Shown here piece by piece: positions 1 through 12,082 of a stretch of 64,000 nt of DNA (the stretch's first letter is position 1; every line of letters starts with the position of its first letter). Location of the stretch: NCBI GenBank assembly GCA_949130485.1, contig OX422194.1, positions 8,211,273-8,275,272 of the forward strand. The letters are read 5' to 3'. Under the pieces are notes generated by a model that saw only the letters and a program-made list of their open reading frames with translations, was not told where the DNA came from and did not search any database. This DNA comes from Agelas oroides (Eukaryota; Porifera; Demospongiae; Agelasida; Agelasidae). The translations under genes and the position numbers were made by a program.

Positions 1-726
1 GCTTCTCATTTATGTAATGCACACAGCCTTCCTTTTTTGTTGAAAAAAAGGTCTTTCCCTTGAAAATTGGGAAAGTGTACAAGCATGGTTGATCCTCCAC
101 AAGTTCTTTACAATTGGGATGACGAATTCAAATAACTGACGATGTCTGCATGATCATTTGACTGATGAAATGTAAATGTTAAAGGCATACAAATATATAT
201 GGATATCACATGAAGTTTTGGTACAGAACAGTGAGGGCTAACTACCAAATGCCAAATTCCATACCATTATACCAAACACATGCATAGAAAAACATCTAAC
301 TCTGGCTTTTTCCTGTTGTTCATTGATTGTATATGCATGGCTAGTACGGAGACTCCGTTATTTTTGAAGCAGTCTGTCCTTGGCAAATTGGGACTGAAGA
401 GTACAAGCATTCTGAGTTATAGGCGATAGGTCCTCCACATGCGCATACATACAAATGGTTTAAATTGGGATAGTCAGTGCCATGCTACGAAATATCAGGC
501 TGTATACTAATGTTGCCAACTCATGCAGCAAGTTGCAGCAAGTGTCTTAATTTGCTGATATTCTACAGACTCAAGTGCCATACGTTTTTGACTTCACACA
601 TAGACACACTTGTGGTCCAGGAGGGCAACCCATTTTATTGAAATTTCAACTCAAAAATTTTCATGCCATTGCTGCTACACTTTCCTGTCTATAATTCAGT
701 TTTCATGGTTAATGCTACATCCACAG
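1..726 (+). other. 5' flank / intron of first Ig-FN3 gene
   Basis: No coding exon is recognisable here. Bases about 540-700 resemble the intron between the first and second Ig exons of the downstream paralogue (about 8460-8600), including matching stretches around a colon-free 'CCCATTTT..TGAAATT' core. This stretch is therefore probably the equivalent intron, and the signal-peptide and first Ig exons lie upstream of the window. Confidence 0.5.
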
Positions 727-2405
727 GAGATGTTGTGGTGTCCTCTGTGCAATTTCAGCTAACATCAGAACTGAATGCCACTACTCCAACGTTCACTCTC
801 ACCTGCACTTCCACTGGTGGTCCTGCCACTACTGTCTCCTGGACAGTAAACAAGTGCACAGTGACTGAGGATGAGAACCATCATATCACTTCTCAAATAC
901 TGATACATCCAGAGAAAGCCACCTACAACCACACACTGGCAGTAACTGGGAGACTGGAGGGACAGTATGAGTGCAGAGTGTCCAACAATAAGTCCTCAGC
1001 AAGCAGAAGCCTGACGGTAGTGGGTACGTAACATAAGTACATGTATGATATCAATAGAGTATGAGTGCAGAGTCTCCAACATCAGGACATCAGACAGTAA
1101 AAAGCTGGGGGTAGTGGGTACGTAACATAATTATATAGGTGCATGGATGATACCCATAATGATGAAAAGATTCTTCCTCACTATGCATTCTAAAGTTCAT
1201 GGTAGTAATCTTTTCTCTTGACTGTTGTTGCAGATGCCAGCCCACCTACTGGTCTTTCTGCTGTTCCAACCAAATTTGATGAAATCCAAGTCTCCTGGAC
1301 TCCACCAACTTCAGGAGCCACTGGGTACCAGATATTCTACGAAGCGCTGGGTAGTAACAATAACTCTGGCAGTGTAGATGTTTCTGCCGGTATAGAGAAA
1401 CGCACCCAGTTCAATCTTCCGGGAGGTTTTGTTTATATCATCACCATGGTTACAAAGTCAAAGTATCTCCCAAGCACTCTTGCAGGTCCCATAACTGTTA
1501 CACTTGGTAAGCCGCTGAGTATACAGATGCATTCCTGTCTATAATTCAGTTTTCATGGTTAATGCTACATCCACAGGAGATGTTGTGGTGTCCTCTGTGC
1601 AATTTCAGCTAACATCAGAACTGAATGCCACTACTCCAACATTCACTCTCACCTGCACTTCCACTGGTGGTCCTGCCACTACTGTCTCCTGGACAGTAAA
1701 CAAGTGCACAGTGACCGAGGATGAGAACCATCATATCACTTCTCAAATACTGATACATCCAGAGAAAGCCACCTACAACCACACACTGGCAGTAACTGGG
1801 AGACTGGAGGGACAGTATGAGTGCAGAGTGTCCAACAATAAGTCCTCAGCAAGCAGAAGCCTGACGGTAGTGGGTACGTAACATAAGTACATGTATGATA
1901 TCAATAGAGTATGAGTGCAGAGTCTCCAACATCAGGACATCAGACAGTAAAAAGCTGGGGGTAGTGGGTAAGTAACATAAGTATATAGGTGCATGGATGA
2001 TAACCATAATGATGAAAAGATTCTTCCTCATTATGCATTCTAAAGTTCATGGTAGTAATCTTTTCTCTTGACTGTTGTTGCAGATGCCAGCCCACCTACT
2101 GGTCTTTCTGCTGTTCCAACCAAATTTGATGAAATCCAAGTCTCCTGGACTCCACCAACTTCAAGAGCCACAGTGACTGGGTACCAGATATTCTACGAAG
2201 CGCTGGGTAGTAACAATAACTCTGGCAGTGTAGATGTTTCTGCCGGTGTAGATGTTTCTGCCGGTATAGAGAAACGCACCCAGTTCAATCTTCCGGGAGG
2301 CTTTGTTTATAACATCACCATGGTTACAAGGTCAAAGCATCTCCCAAGCACTCTTGCAGGTCCCATAACTGTTACACTTGGTAAGCCGCTGAGTATACAG
2401 ATGCA
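683..2405 (+). repeat. Tandem duplication of Ig+FN3 exon module
   Basis: Unit 1 (683-1531) and unit 2 (1532 to about 2405) are almost identical across both exons and introns. The second unit is 24 bases longer inside the FN3 exon (6 + 18 bases, frame kept). Both exons stay open and keep their splice sites, so the duplication adds one Ig and one FN3 domain. Confidence 0.95.
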
Positions 2406-3572
2406 TTTTGTAGTATGCCCTTAACAAATTCTGTCTCACATTTCATATTCCCAGCTATGGTGAGAAATGTAAAGGTGAAGATTGCCACTGCCACTGCACT
2501 GTTGGTGAGCTGGGATGCTTTGAATGTGTCATATTTATCTCATTACACCATCTACTACAGTGCTTTCTTTGAAAAACTGAACAAAGTTGTTGACAATTTC
2601 ACAAAAGTGATTCCGCCTACAAAGACTTCTTATGTTGTGAATATCAAAGATTTGAGAGCTGGAGTGGAGCATGAGTTCCAAGTCACTGCCTCTTTAAAGG
2701 TGGATAGAAAGCTGTATGATGGAGAGAAACCTGTTTCTGATATGAAGATATTTGGTAAGGCATGCATGACCAGCACACCACAGGATGCAAGATTGTGCAA
2801 ATAACTTAAATAACTTAAATATCTAGCACATGAAGCAATGAATGTCCAATTTGAGTGCATACTCGTGAATTTACCTCAACATGAATAAAACATTTCATCC
2901 ATCAACAATTATGAGAAAGTAGGGCCATACCACTCTAGATGTCCTTTCCATGTGTACATTGTATGAACTGGTCTATTCTTTTCGCAGATGAGAAACCATT
3001 TCAAATTCATATAGGACCTGTTACATCTTGCAAAACTTGGAATGTAAGCAATAGTGATTAGAGTGACCAATCATGTTTGGTATAGTTTTGGCACCATATA
3101 TGGTGGTGGGATAGAACATTATAGCCAGTAGCTATTACACATAGGATAGCCAATTATAGCATTTCCTTCTCTTCAGACTGATAAAGCAGAGAAAATCGAA
3201 TCATACATCCACACTGGGATCGCCAAAGCCATTTCTCGTCGCTGCAAATGTGAATTCCCAGCGACATTCATCAGATCTGGGATCTTTCACTGTTGGAATG
3301 CACCTGATGAGGTCACCTACAGGAGCGTGATTGTGGGCACAGAAGACCAGAATGCAACCAAACTGTTGGATTTCCTGGAGAATTGGGTGAAATCCAAGCC
3401 AGTTCTACAAGTTGAAAAGTTTGGACTTTGGGTTAGCTCAGAATGCCCAGTACGGATAACGTCCTTAGACCTGAGTGATCCCCATTGTCCCAGCACTACG
3501 ACTCTTTCTGGTGAATCAACCACAGAGATCCCCACGACCGTTAACCCTATACCTGATAACCCTAAGGACTAA
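727..3572 (+). CDS. Secreted Ig/FN3 repeat protein A (5' partial, internal exon duplication)
   Basis: Exons: 727-1023 (Ig), 1234-1506 (FN3), 1577-1873 (Ig copy 2), 2084-2380 (FN3 copy 2), 2455-2754 (second FN3 type), 2988-3043, 3177-3572. The domain exons have phase-1 boundaries, the classic symmetry for exon shuffling. The Ig exon shows the TFTLTC and GQYECRVS cysteine motifs. The FN3 exons show VSWTPP and YQIFYEA-type strands. The 56-nt exon plus the last exon encode a Cys-containing C-terminal domain shared with the next two genes, ending in a Thr/Pro-rich tail. No transmembrane segment is seen, so a secreted matrix, adhesion or recognition role is inferred, not shown. The first exons lie outside the window. 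The internal Ig+FN3 duplication makes this paralogue longer than its neighbours. The second FN3 copy also carries an in-frame duplication of VDVSAG. Confidence 0.75.
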
Positions 3573-4021
3573 TGCTGCTTCAAACTAGTGTCACTGTGTA
3601 CAGCTGCTAGAATCCACACTTGGAACTGACTTTCTGCACACTTTTTATACTATTATATGACTAGTTAGTCGAGTGATGTATGTACATATTATGTGCACTA
3701 CATTATTAAAGTGGCATAGCAGTCACTAGTTGTTTAATGCACAATTTGCTTTTACGTTTTGACTCTTTCTGGTGAATCAACCACAGAGATCCCCACGACC
3801 GTTAACCCTATACCTGATAACCCTAAGGACTAATGCTGCTTCAAACTAGTGTCACTGTGTACAGCTGCTAGAATCCACACTTGGAACTGACTTTCTGCAC
3901 ACTTTTTATACTATTATATGACTAGTTAGTCGAGTGATGTATGTACATATTATGTGCACTACATTATTAAAGTGGCATAGCAGTCACTAGTTGTTTAATG
4001 CACAATTTGCTTTTACGTTTT
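3500..4021 (+). repeat. 261-bp tandem duplication of gene A 3' end
   Basis: Bases 3500-3760 recur at 3761-4021 essentially unchanged. The unit contains the last 24 codons of gene A, its stop, the 3' UTR and the ATTAAA-type signal, so the second copy is non-coding. A duplicated polyadenylation region is expected. Confidence 0.95.
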
Positions 4022-4693
4022 GTAAGTTGTTATTTCTTGGCAACTGATAATACAATCAACACAAATGTACAGTTGTACATTTTATTAACCCCCAGTGTTC
4101 CAGCTTCAGGCAGTCTCCTGCAGGTGATTCAACTGCCCACTGTGGTAATGTTGAAACATGCTAGCCTCATTCCCAAGCTTTTTGTTGCTTGCAAGCAAAC
4201 GACGGAAAGCTTGGCGGAGTCTGGGAACGAGGCTAGCATAGTGACACAGAGTTCCTCAGCCTCAGCATAAAAGGTAACTCTTGTAACTGTGTTAACCTGA
4301 GTAAGGCCCACACTAGTTGAGTCGAACTGCATTGGAGCATATAGTGTGGGTCATTGGAGCATCATACATGGAAACCCACAGGCATGCCTATAATGTATGT
4401 TCAGCAAGTTGTCTCTTAGCAAACTCAATATCACATTTCACAGTGGTATTTTGTAACCATGGAGAAACAAGCTATGGAGTATAGGAATTAGCAGCTGCCT
4501 AAAATGCTAATGTACTGCACACATGAACCATGGAAACAATTGTAGTTCCCAAGCTCAAGTTTCAGGTCTGTATACCTGTAGTTAATCTACATTAAAGTGG
4601 CATATATAGCAGTCATGTGTTTTTGGCAAAGTGACATCACAAATTTATCAAGGTGTTAGGTACTTGCTTGGAAAGAGTGTATTGTTAACAATC
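4022..4693. other. Intergenic region between Ig-FN3 genes A and B
   Basis: No exon seen apart from the hairpin element at 4162-4235. Presumably carries the gene B promoter; no clear TATA box or other promoter element was recognised. Confidence 0.4.
4162..4235. mobile_element. Hairpin MITE, TAGCCTC family
   Basis: Starts TAGCCTCATTCCCAAGCTT and ends with an imperfect reverse complement (CTGGGAACGAGGCTA). It shares these ends with many other short hairpins in the window. No long target duplication is obvious here, but GC/GC bases extend the palindrome. Confidence 0.7.
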
Positions 4694-7600
4694 ATGGCAA
4701 GTTTCCAGTTGTTTTTTCTGGTTTGTGTCCTCTCTCTCGTGATGTGCTTTGAAGAACAACCAACTGGTGCCCAGGAAGGTATGTTTTAGTAATACAAGGA
4801 TGACTGATAGTGGATTGAAATGGGAATACTTGTTTTTGGTTCTTGTGCATGAAATTAGTTTACAAAGCAGTTTAGTTAAGTGAATTCATGCACCTCTGAC
4901 TATAGTAAAATTATAATATGGTTTTGAGTGCAATTAGTGAACAGTTACTAATTGCACAAAGCAAAGATGAGTACAACTATGCTGTCCCTGGATGCCATTA
5001 ATCGAGAGTTTATAACAGTAAGAGTGTGCAACTCCCATATGGTTTCTACACCCGCCATCTGGATGGGATGACGTAGGCAATCAGCAGTGAATATGCTTAG
5101 CTGTGAAACACAGCACCAAAGAGGTGGGCTTTCACATAGCTAATGTACACTAGCACCTAGAATGGCTTCATGTTAAGTACCTGCTAAGCATATTCACTGC
5201 TGATTGCCTACGTCATCCTATCCAGATGGCGGGTGTAGAAACCATATGGGAGTTGCACACTCTTACTGTTATAAACTCTTGCATTAATTAACCTGGGAGA
5301 AATGTGCTACTGATTAAACCTATCCAAGTTTACAATATATACTGGTGCTATGTGCAGCAAGTATGTAGTACCAATGTTCTACCAAGAACAGTTGCTCAGC
5401 CAATCGGAGAGCTACTACACTTTTTGCATTGTTTACATGTACAAGACAAACATTACAGTTGTTTGCATATACATGTCATGTAGTGACAAACCTGTTGTTG
5501 CAGGTATAGCAAGGTAGCCAGGAATCAACCGTCATATTGTTCTTGTTGTTGTTGTTATTTACACAAAGATTGTTATCAGCTGCAATGCATTTTGTAAACA
5601 AAATTTACAAGCAGTGACCTGGCTACAGTTCACCTGCTTCAGGATCGTCCAAGACATTAACTGTAGATATTTAACAGTTAACATTGTAAACAATTTTATC
5701 GGAAAGTAGCTATCTCTCTGTTGTATGCGTGCAGACAAATCTGTACCAATATTTTGTTAAACACTCATTGCATGACTAGGCAATATGAAAGTATACCAAA
5801 ATGAGACCGATGACCCTGCATTCTCCTAATGGCTCACACCATGCAGTGTTGGGGTCACTCAAGCCTGCCTCAATTGAATGCTCACACCATGCAGTGTTGG
5901 GGGGGTCACTCAAGCCTGCCTCAATTGAATGCTCACACCATGCAGTGTTGGGGTCACTCAAGCCTGCCTCAATTGAATGCTCACACCATGCAGTGTTGGG
6001 GTCACTCAAACCTGCCCCAATTGTATGCTTCACACTTGAGCCATTACTAGCAAGACATGGCTTCATCACCGTAAAATAAAATTTATAAAAATTAATAAAA
6101 GTTGTTTTAATCCACTTTGGTCAGTTTCCCACCTCTTGAATCATTAAACAACACAGGAACTCCTACTGCATGCAAACAGCGACCAACCCTGTGGGAAAAT
6201 AATAAAAATGAAATTGCTACTCTGCATTTTTTTTGGTGTTCTTGCAGTTGCATTTAGCTATATTTTAAAGTGACACTCCATTTAATAAGTGAAAAGAGAG
6301 TAAGTGAAGTGAGATGATCCAGAGTTTTCTAGTAGACCACACTAGTGTTGGACTCACTCAAAATACTTTAGCTATAAATAACAAGGTGTGGCTTTACGTC
6401 TGCAATTACATTCTTATGTGAATCCACATATTTGGCTGTAACTACATAATTATAATTTAATAATATATGCCCTGCTGGCTCAGAAAGAGAGTATTGTAGT
6501 ATGGCCAGTTGTCAGTTCTGGTTTGTGCCCTCTCTCTTGTGGTATGCTTTGATGTACAAGCAAATGCTGCTCACGAAGGTATGTTTATGTAATGAACAAC
6601 TGACTGTAAGACACTGTTGAAGAGTGCATTGTGTATGCTGCAATCAGTTGGTTATGATTTGTGCCTTTTCTCTTTTGTGGTATATGCTTACAAGCAGTCT
6701 ATATACATTCATGGAAAAATAAGGCTACCAATGTGTGTAAATATGTGTGGAAAGAACAACTCGATCCTTGTTACATTCCATTGCTTCCATCTCAAGATGC
6801 AAATAAAATTACATATTGTACTGATATAAGAGGGCCGTTCAGGATTGCCTCACTTGAATACTTTATACTGACTTTAGCCATGAATAGCAAGACATGGCTT
6901 CATCACTAAAGGTTGTTTTGATCCACTTTGGCAAGTTTCTTACCTCTTGTCTTGCTTCATTCAACAACACAGGAAATTCCACTGCATGCTTTAAATTCCA
7001 AGCATTATCATAGGAAAATACTTTGCTAATTGTCTAACGATGCATGCAAGAAGAGTGTATGAAACTGATGTGACCAAAATGGGTCAAAACTACACCGCAT
7101 GTTCTAGAATGCATGCACCTAGTTACTTTGAAATGACACAACTTGATCTTTAGTAGGTGAATGAGAGTAAGTAAAGTGAGATGGTTTCTTGTAGACGGCA
7201 CCAGTGTTAGACTGATGGCATTATGCTAGTTGATATTAGGGTGGATACACTGCAAAAACTACTTAGTTAAAATGACCATGAGTGAAGGTTACTGCAGTTT
7301 CAGAGTTCATTGAACAGGTGATTAAAGAAATCAAAAACACAATTATCATCAATCAACCCCCTCACAATCCATCAAGCTTCAAAGAGCTAGCAGAGACACT
7401 TGTCTGCTAACCAATATATAAGTTTATATGCATCCATCTGCTGGCTATTATCCGGTTCTGAACTGGATAATTGCCAGCGTATGGATGCCGATGAACTGAT
7501 ATAGGTTGGCCTGCTGACAAGTGTCTGTGCTAGCTCTTTGAAGCTTGATGGAATTGTGAGGGGTTGATGGATGATAATTGTGTTTTGGAATTCCTTTAAT

Positions 7601-10600
7601 CATACTACCTACTTGTTCAATGAACCCTGAAACTGCAGTAACCATGCATTTGTAGTCATTTTAACCAAGTATTTTTTGCAGTGTAGCCTCACACATTAAA
7701 CAATGCTGTGTTGTCAGTGCTACACATCAATGACCCTCAGGAGTAACAGTTGTGTAACATTCTACTCGTCATCCAGGTGGCATCAAGTTTGAACTCAGAG
7801 GTACAACATACCAAAACAACAGTCTTGTGGTCCTGGAGGACATTGGTGAAGGTGACAATGCCCTGCTCTGCATGACTGACCTTCGTAATTGTTGCAGGCA
7901 TCCGTATACCAGAGGGAACTGGTTCTTCCCCAATGGAACTAGAGTTCCTAGCACTGATAACCAGTTGGACTTTCACAGAACAAGAGGTAATATGACGGTA
8001 CTTCTGCACCGCAGGAGAGGTGGAGCAGAGGGAATCTACCGCTGTGAGATACCTGATGCAATGAATGTTATCCAGACCATATACATTGGAGTGCACAGTA
8101 CAGTCACTGTTGGTGAGCCATTTTGATTACTTAGCATGACCTATTAAGTAGACTTACAAGTAGAGATATTTGTATAATTGCTGTGCTACTGCACATATAC
8201 ATGCGTGTAGCTCAAATTGTCTTACAATTCTGTGACTGAACCAGGTTTGTTTTGCAGTTTGCTGATTTCATATATTAACCAAAAAAATGGTCTGCTTTTG
8301 CATGGAAAATTGGACAAGTACGGTTTTGGGTGTTAGGCCCTCCACACATGCTTTACACAAAGAGAGCCAATATTCAGCCATGCAATAGTGGAATATTATA
8401 CGTAACTTACTAAAGTTGCCAACTTGTGCAGCTAGTGATGGTGTGTGTTAATTTTCTGATACCTATACAAACACACTTACAGAAAAGCACTTTTCTATGA
8501 CTCCACACATATAGACAGAATTGTCGTTCAGGGTGACCCATTTTGCTGAAATTGTCAAGGCCCAGATTTTTACACAATAATTATTGTTAAACTTTGCTTG
8601 TTGTGGTTTTATACATGCAGAAAAGCTTGAGGTGATGCCCCTTCAGTTCCACTTGACTTCAGAGCTGAATGCTACTACTCCAACATTCACTCTCACCTGC
8701 ACTTCCACTGGTGGTCCTGCTACTACTGTCTGCTGGACGGTGAACAACCACACAGTGACTGAGGACGAGAACCATCATATCACTTCTCAAGTGACAGATG
8801 CAGTGAATGCCACCTACAACCACACACTGGCAGTAACTGGAAGTCTAGAGGGACAATATGAGTGCAGAGTGTCCAATGATAAGTCCTCAGCAAGCAAAAG
8901 CCTGACAGTAGTGGGTATGTAACATAAGTACATGTATAATAGCTAACTATGAAAATAACCATCCTCACATTTGATAACTTTATCTCTTAACTGTTAACTG
9001 TTGTTTATGCAGGTGCATATCCACCTACTGGCCTTTCTGCTAACCCAGATGATTTTAACAATATCAAAGTCTCTTGGACTCCGCCAACTTTGGAAGACAC
9101 CATGACTGGGTACCAGATATTCTATGAAGCGCTGGGTAGTAACAATAACTCTGGCAGTGTAGATGTTTGTGCCGGTGAAGATAAACACATCCTGTTCAAT
9201 CTTCCGGGAGGTTTTGTTTATAACATCACCATGGTTACAAAGTCACAGCATCTCCCAAGCACTGTTGCAGGTCCCATAACTGTTACACTTGGTAAGCTGC
9301 TGAGTATACAGATGCTTTTGTAGTATGCCCTTAACAAATTCTGTCTCACATTTCATATTACCAGCTATGGTGAGAAATGTAAGAGTGAAGATTGCCACTG
9401 CTACTGCACTGTTGGTGAGCTGGGATGCTTTGAATGTGTCATATTTATCTCATTACACCATCTACTACAGAGCTAAAAAATTTAACATGGTTTTTGATGA
9501 GTTTACAAAGGAGGTTCTGTCCACAAGTACCCGTGACATTGTGACCATCAGAGAGTTGACAGAAGGAATGCAGCATCATTTCCAAGTGACTGCCTCTCTA
9601 AAGGTAGATGGAGAAACATATGAGGGAGAGAAGTCTGTGCCTGATATGAAGATGCTTGGTATGGCATACATATATCTTTTTAGAATACCGTCATTATTCT
9701 AATAGAACAGTAGATCCAATCTAGCAGAAGAAATTCGATTCTTGCGATTTTTATTAATCCAATTATATGGAAGGTAGCTGCACTAATTATTTTCGAGTGA
9801 ATCCAATTTAGCGGAAGAGCCCATAGTAGTAGACACCACGAAGCGTTCTTAGCAAAACAAAACGGTGAAGTCACTGCAGAGGCGTTGTAGTGCACCCAGA
9901 ACATATTCTTATCAAAACAAGTAGCTACGAACAATAGTCGCTGGCAGACAGAATGATGCTCAGACGATCAAAGTTCCTGGAGCCTATACACTTCTGGGAA
10001 AGCCTATGGTAATTTAGTACTGCAGGCAACACTCCCTTAGGGGAAGAGGCCTCAGTGCGTGGCTAGTGCTTTTCTTGGAAAATGTGCTTCCATAATAGCA
10101 TTTAAGTTCAAGATTGCCAGAATAGCTAGTCATGATTTTTGGTTTCTTCAATTCCAGCCCGAATTTTTAACATCAATTAGTCCACAAACAAGCTTTTGTA
10201 CTAATACTGGTATACAGTTTATTTATTATATATACTGACAGTACTGATTTTTGCTGTCTACTAAATTGAGTACTATGTTGTTGTGTTGGTTAGCAACCAA
10301 ACTTTGAATGGGAATGTATTGTTAGGGCAACTGACAACAAGTAAATTGTCTTCCCCAGACAGAACAGCATTTACTTATTGTGTTCACGCCGCTTTGTCTG
10401 AGGAATGCTTTATTCCCCACACATATATGGGGTTCCTTTGCCTGTGCATAATAAATAAATTGGTTTATTTTACAGATGAGGAAGTCTTTCAACTTCAAAT
10501 GGGACCAGTATCACCTTGCACAACCTGGAGTGTAAGCAGTAGATAATAGTGGCTCATGTAAATATTCACAGCAGTAGAGCTACATAGTTGTTGGTGTTGA

Positions 10601-11064
10601 TCTTAGTTACACAATTTTACTCTCTTCAGACTGATAAAGCAGAGAAAATCGAATCATACATCCATACTGGGATCGCCAAAGCCATTTCTTGTCACTGCAA
10701 CTGTGAATTCCCAGCGACATTCATCAGATCTGGGATCTTTATCTGTTGGAAAGCACAAGATGAGGTCACCTACAGGAGCGTGATTGTGGGCACAGAAGAC
10801 CAGAGTGCAACCAAACTGTTGGGATATTTTAAACAGTGGGTGAAAACTGAACCAGTTCTACAAGTTGAAAAGTTTGGACTTTGGGTCAGCACAAAATGTC
10901 CCGTGCAGATACCGTCCCTAGGCTCCCAGTGTCCTGGAATAAGGTCTCCTTCTGATGGTCCAACCACAGGGAGCATCCCGACCTCTAACACTGATAAACC
11001 CGATAAACCCGATAAACCCGATAAACCTGATAAACCCGATAAACCTGATGAACCTGTTAAATAA
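4694..11064 (+). CDS. Secreted Ig-Ig-FN3-FN3-Cys protein B (592 aa)
   Basis: Exons: 4694-4778, 7777-8112, 8621-8914, 9013-9291, 9365-9658, 10476-10531, 10630-11064 (1779 nt, divisible by 3). The first exon encodes a typical signal peptide (MASFQLFFLVCVLSLVMCF) and ends in phase 1. Exon 2 is a V-like Ig domain with NWFFPNGT, RRRGG and GIYRCEIPD. Exon 3 is a second Ig (TFTLTC to YECRVS). Exons 4-5 are two FN3 domains. The last two exons are the shared Cys-bearing C-terminal domain, followed by five or six KPD repeats of low complexity. No membrane anchor is seen. The 3-kb first intron is crowded with repeats and decayed copies of the signal exon. AATAAA lies near 11545. Function unknown; secreted adhesion or recognition is inference from domain composition. 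Confidence 0.82.
4995..5290. mobile_element. Foldback element (about 105-bp arms)
   Basis: The left arm (about 4995-5100) is the reverse complement of the right arm (about 5185-5290) with few mismatches; an 85-bp spacer separates them. The arms include GCAACTCCCATATGGTTTCT and its complement. No open frame, so a non-autonomous foldback or MITE. Confidence 0.85.
5832..6026 (+). repeat. 48-bp minisatellite, 4 copies
   Basis: Units start at 5832, 5880 (51 bp, three extra G), 5931 and 5979. Each begins GCTCACACCATGCAGTGTTG. The open frames across it on both strands are a by-product of the repeat. Confidence 0.9.
6501..6578 (+). pseudogene. Decayed signal-peptide exon
   Basis: The sequence from ATG 6501 to the GTATGT donor-like site at 6579 aligns with the gene B signal exon (4694-4778). 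About 7 bases are missing after the sixth codon, so the hydrophobic frame is out of phase with the ATG. A second, more degraded copy starts near 6637. Both keep the upstream AAGAGTG-type context, which indicates duplication of the whole exon. Confidence 0.6.
7245..7687. mobile_element. Foldback element (about 440 bp, nearly all palindrome)
   Basis: Ends TACACTGCAAAAACTA and its complement. The complementary arms run through about 7245-7445 and 7455-7687, and meet near 7450 with almost no spacer. It lies directly before the exon at 7777 of gene B. Confidence 0.85.
9659..10475 (+). other. Intron of gene B, no further feature seen
   Basis: About 0.8 kb between the second FN3 exon and the 56-nt exon. 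I see no exon, RNA gene or clear repeat in it. Confidence 0.5.
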
Positions 11065-12082
11065 TTGCTGCTTCAACCAACTAAGTCAATGTACAGCTGT
11101 AGAGCTAGAATCCATAGCTACATAGACACTATCAACTGAGCTGCCTGCATGATACTGCACATCTCTTCATAGCTACAATAATGCATTCTTGTATAGCCAG
11201 TTAGTTAAATGATATATTGTGCACTAAAGCATGTACATTTATGCACAATTTGCTTTTGCATTTAGCAAGCAACAATTATAATAAGTTGAACCCTAAGTGC
11301 TTGATGTTTTGGGGGTTAACTAACCTATAGCAAGGTGTCATACATGTGATGGACAGCTGCACAAAGAGACACTATACCTCCATTGAAGATGTGCCTACAC
11401 CACTATATGGACAAGTGCAGCCATTTGACTTTAATTCTTGCATGAGATAGCTGTCCCTATCTCCGGAATATGTAATATCAAGAGCATTTTTTCAAGAAGA
11501 TGTGATCTAAACACACTCACATACCAATGCTCTTTCTGACTGTACAATAAAGAAATGTAAAAGATAATTGCTGTATAAATAAATGTGCCTCAACGTTTCT
11601 AATTGTGAGGTAATATACTTTGCATGTTCAGAAAAATATCACTTGTCGACCTGTTGGCAAGTACTTGAAACATCACTTGTCAACCTGTTGGCAAGTATTT
11701 GAAACATCACTTGTCTGTTGGCAAGTTTTTGAAAAATCACTTGTCTGTTGGCAAGTGCCGCAGGCGTGAGTAGCAATACAGCCAAAAGATGAGCCAGTAC
11801 ACAACAATTATAAACACATGATAAACTCATTATATGTGACATATACTCAAGTAAACTTGTAAACAGCATTTGTGTACATGTAAACTGTAGTGCACATGAG
11901 TGATGTTTACATGCAGTAAACAGTGACTTAGTAAACAACCTAGCAGTAACTGATGATCCATAAAGAGCTAGAGGATTGGTGCATACCTCACTATTAATGT
12001 CCGTAAAAGGAATGCAGAGGCGTTTCAAAGGAAGTCATCCTCCAACATAACCATTGTAACTTGCTAGTTTTACAGTAAAACC
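11065..12082. other. Intergenic region B-C with short tandem repeat
   Basis: Holds the gene B 3' UTR with AATAAA near 11545, and a four-copy tandem repeat at 11638-11757 (units of about 36 and 30 bp, core CTGTTGGCAAGT). Nothing else recognised. Confidence 0.6.

Larger units (their letters stand above)
4779..7776 (+). other. Long first intron of gene B
   Basis: Contains two long foldback elements, a 48-bp tandem repeat and two decayed signal-peptide exons, each listed separately. No other coding segment is supported. Confidence 0.6.
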
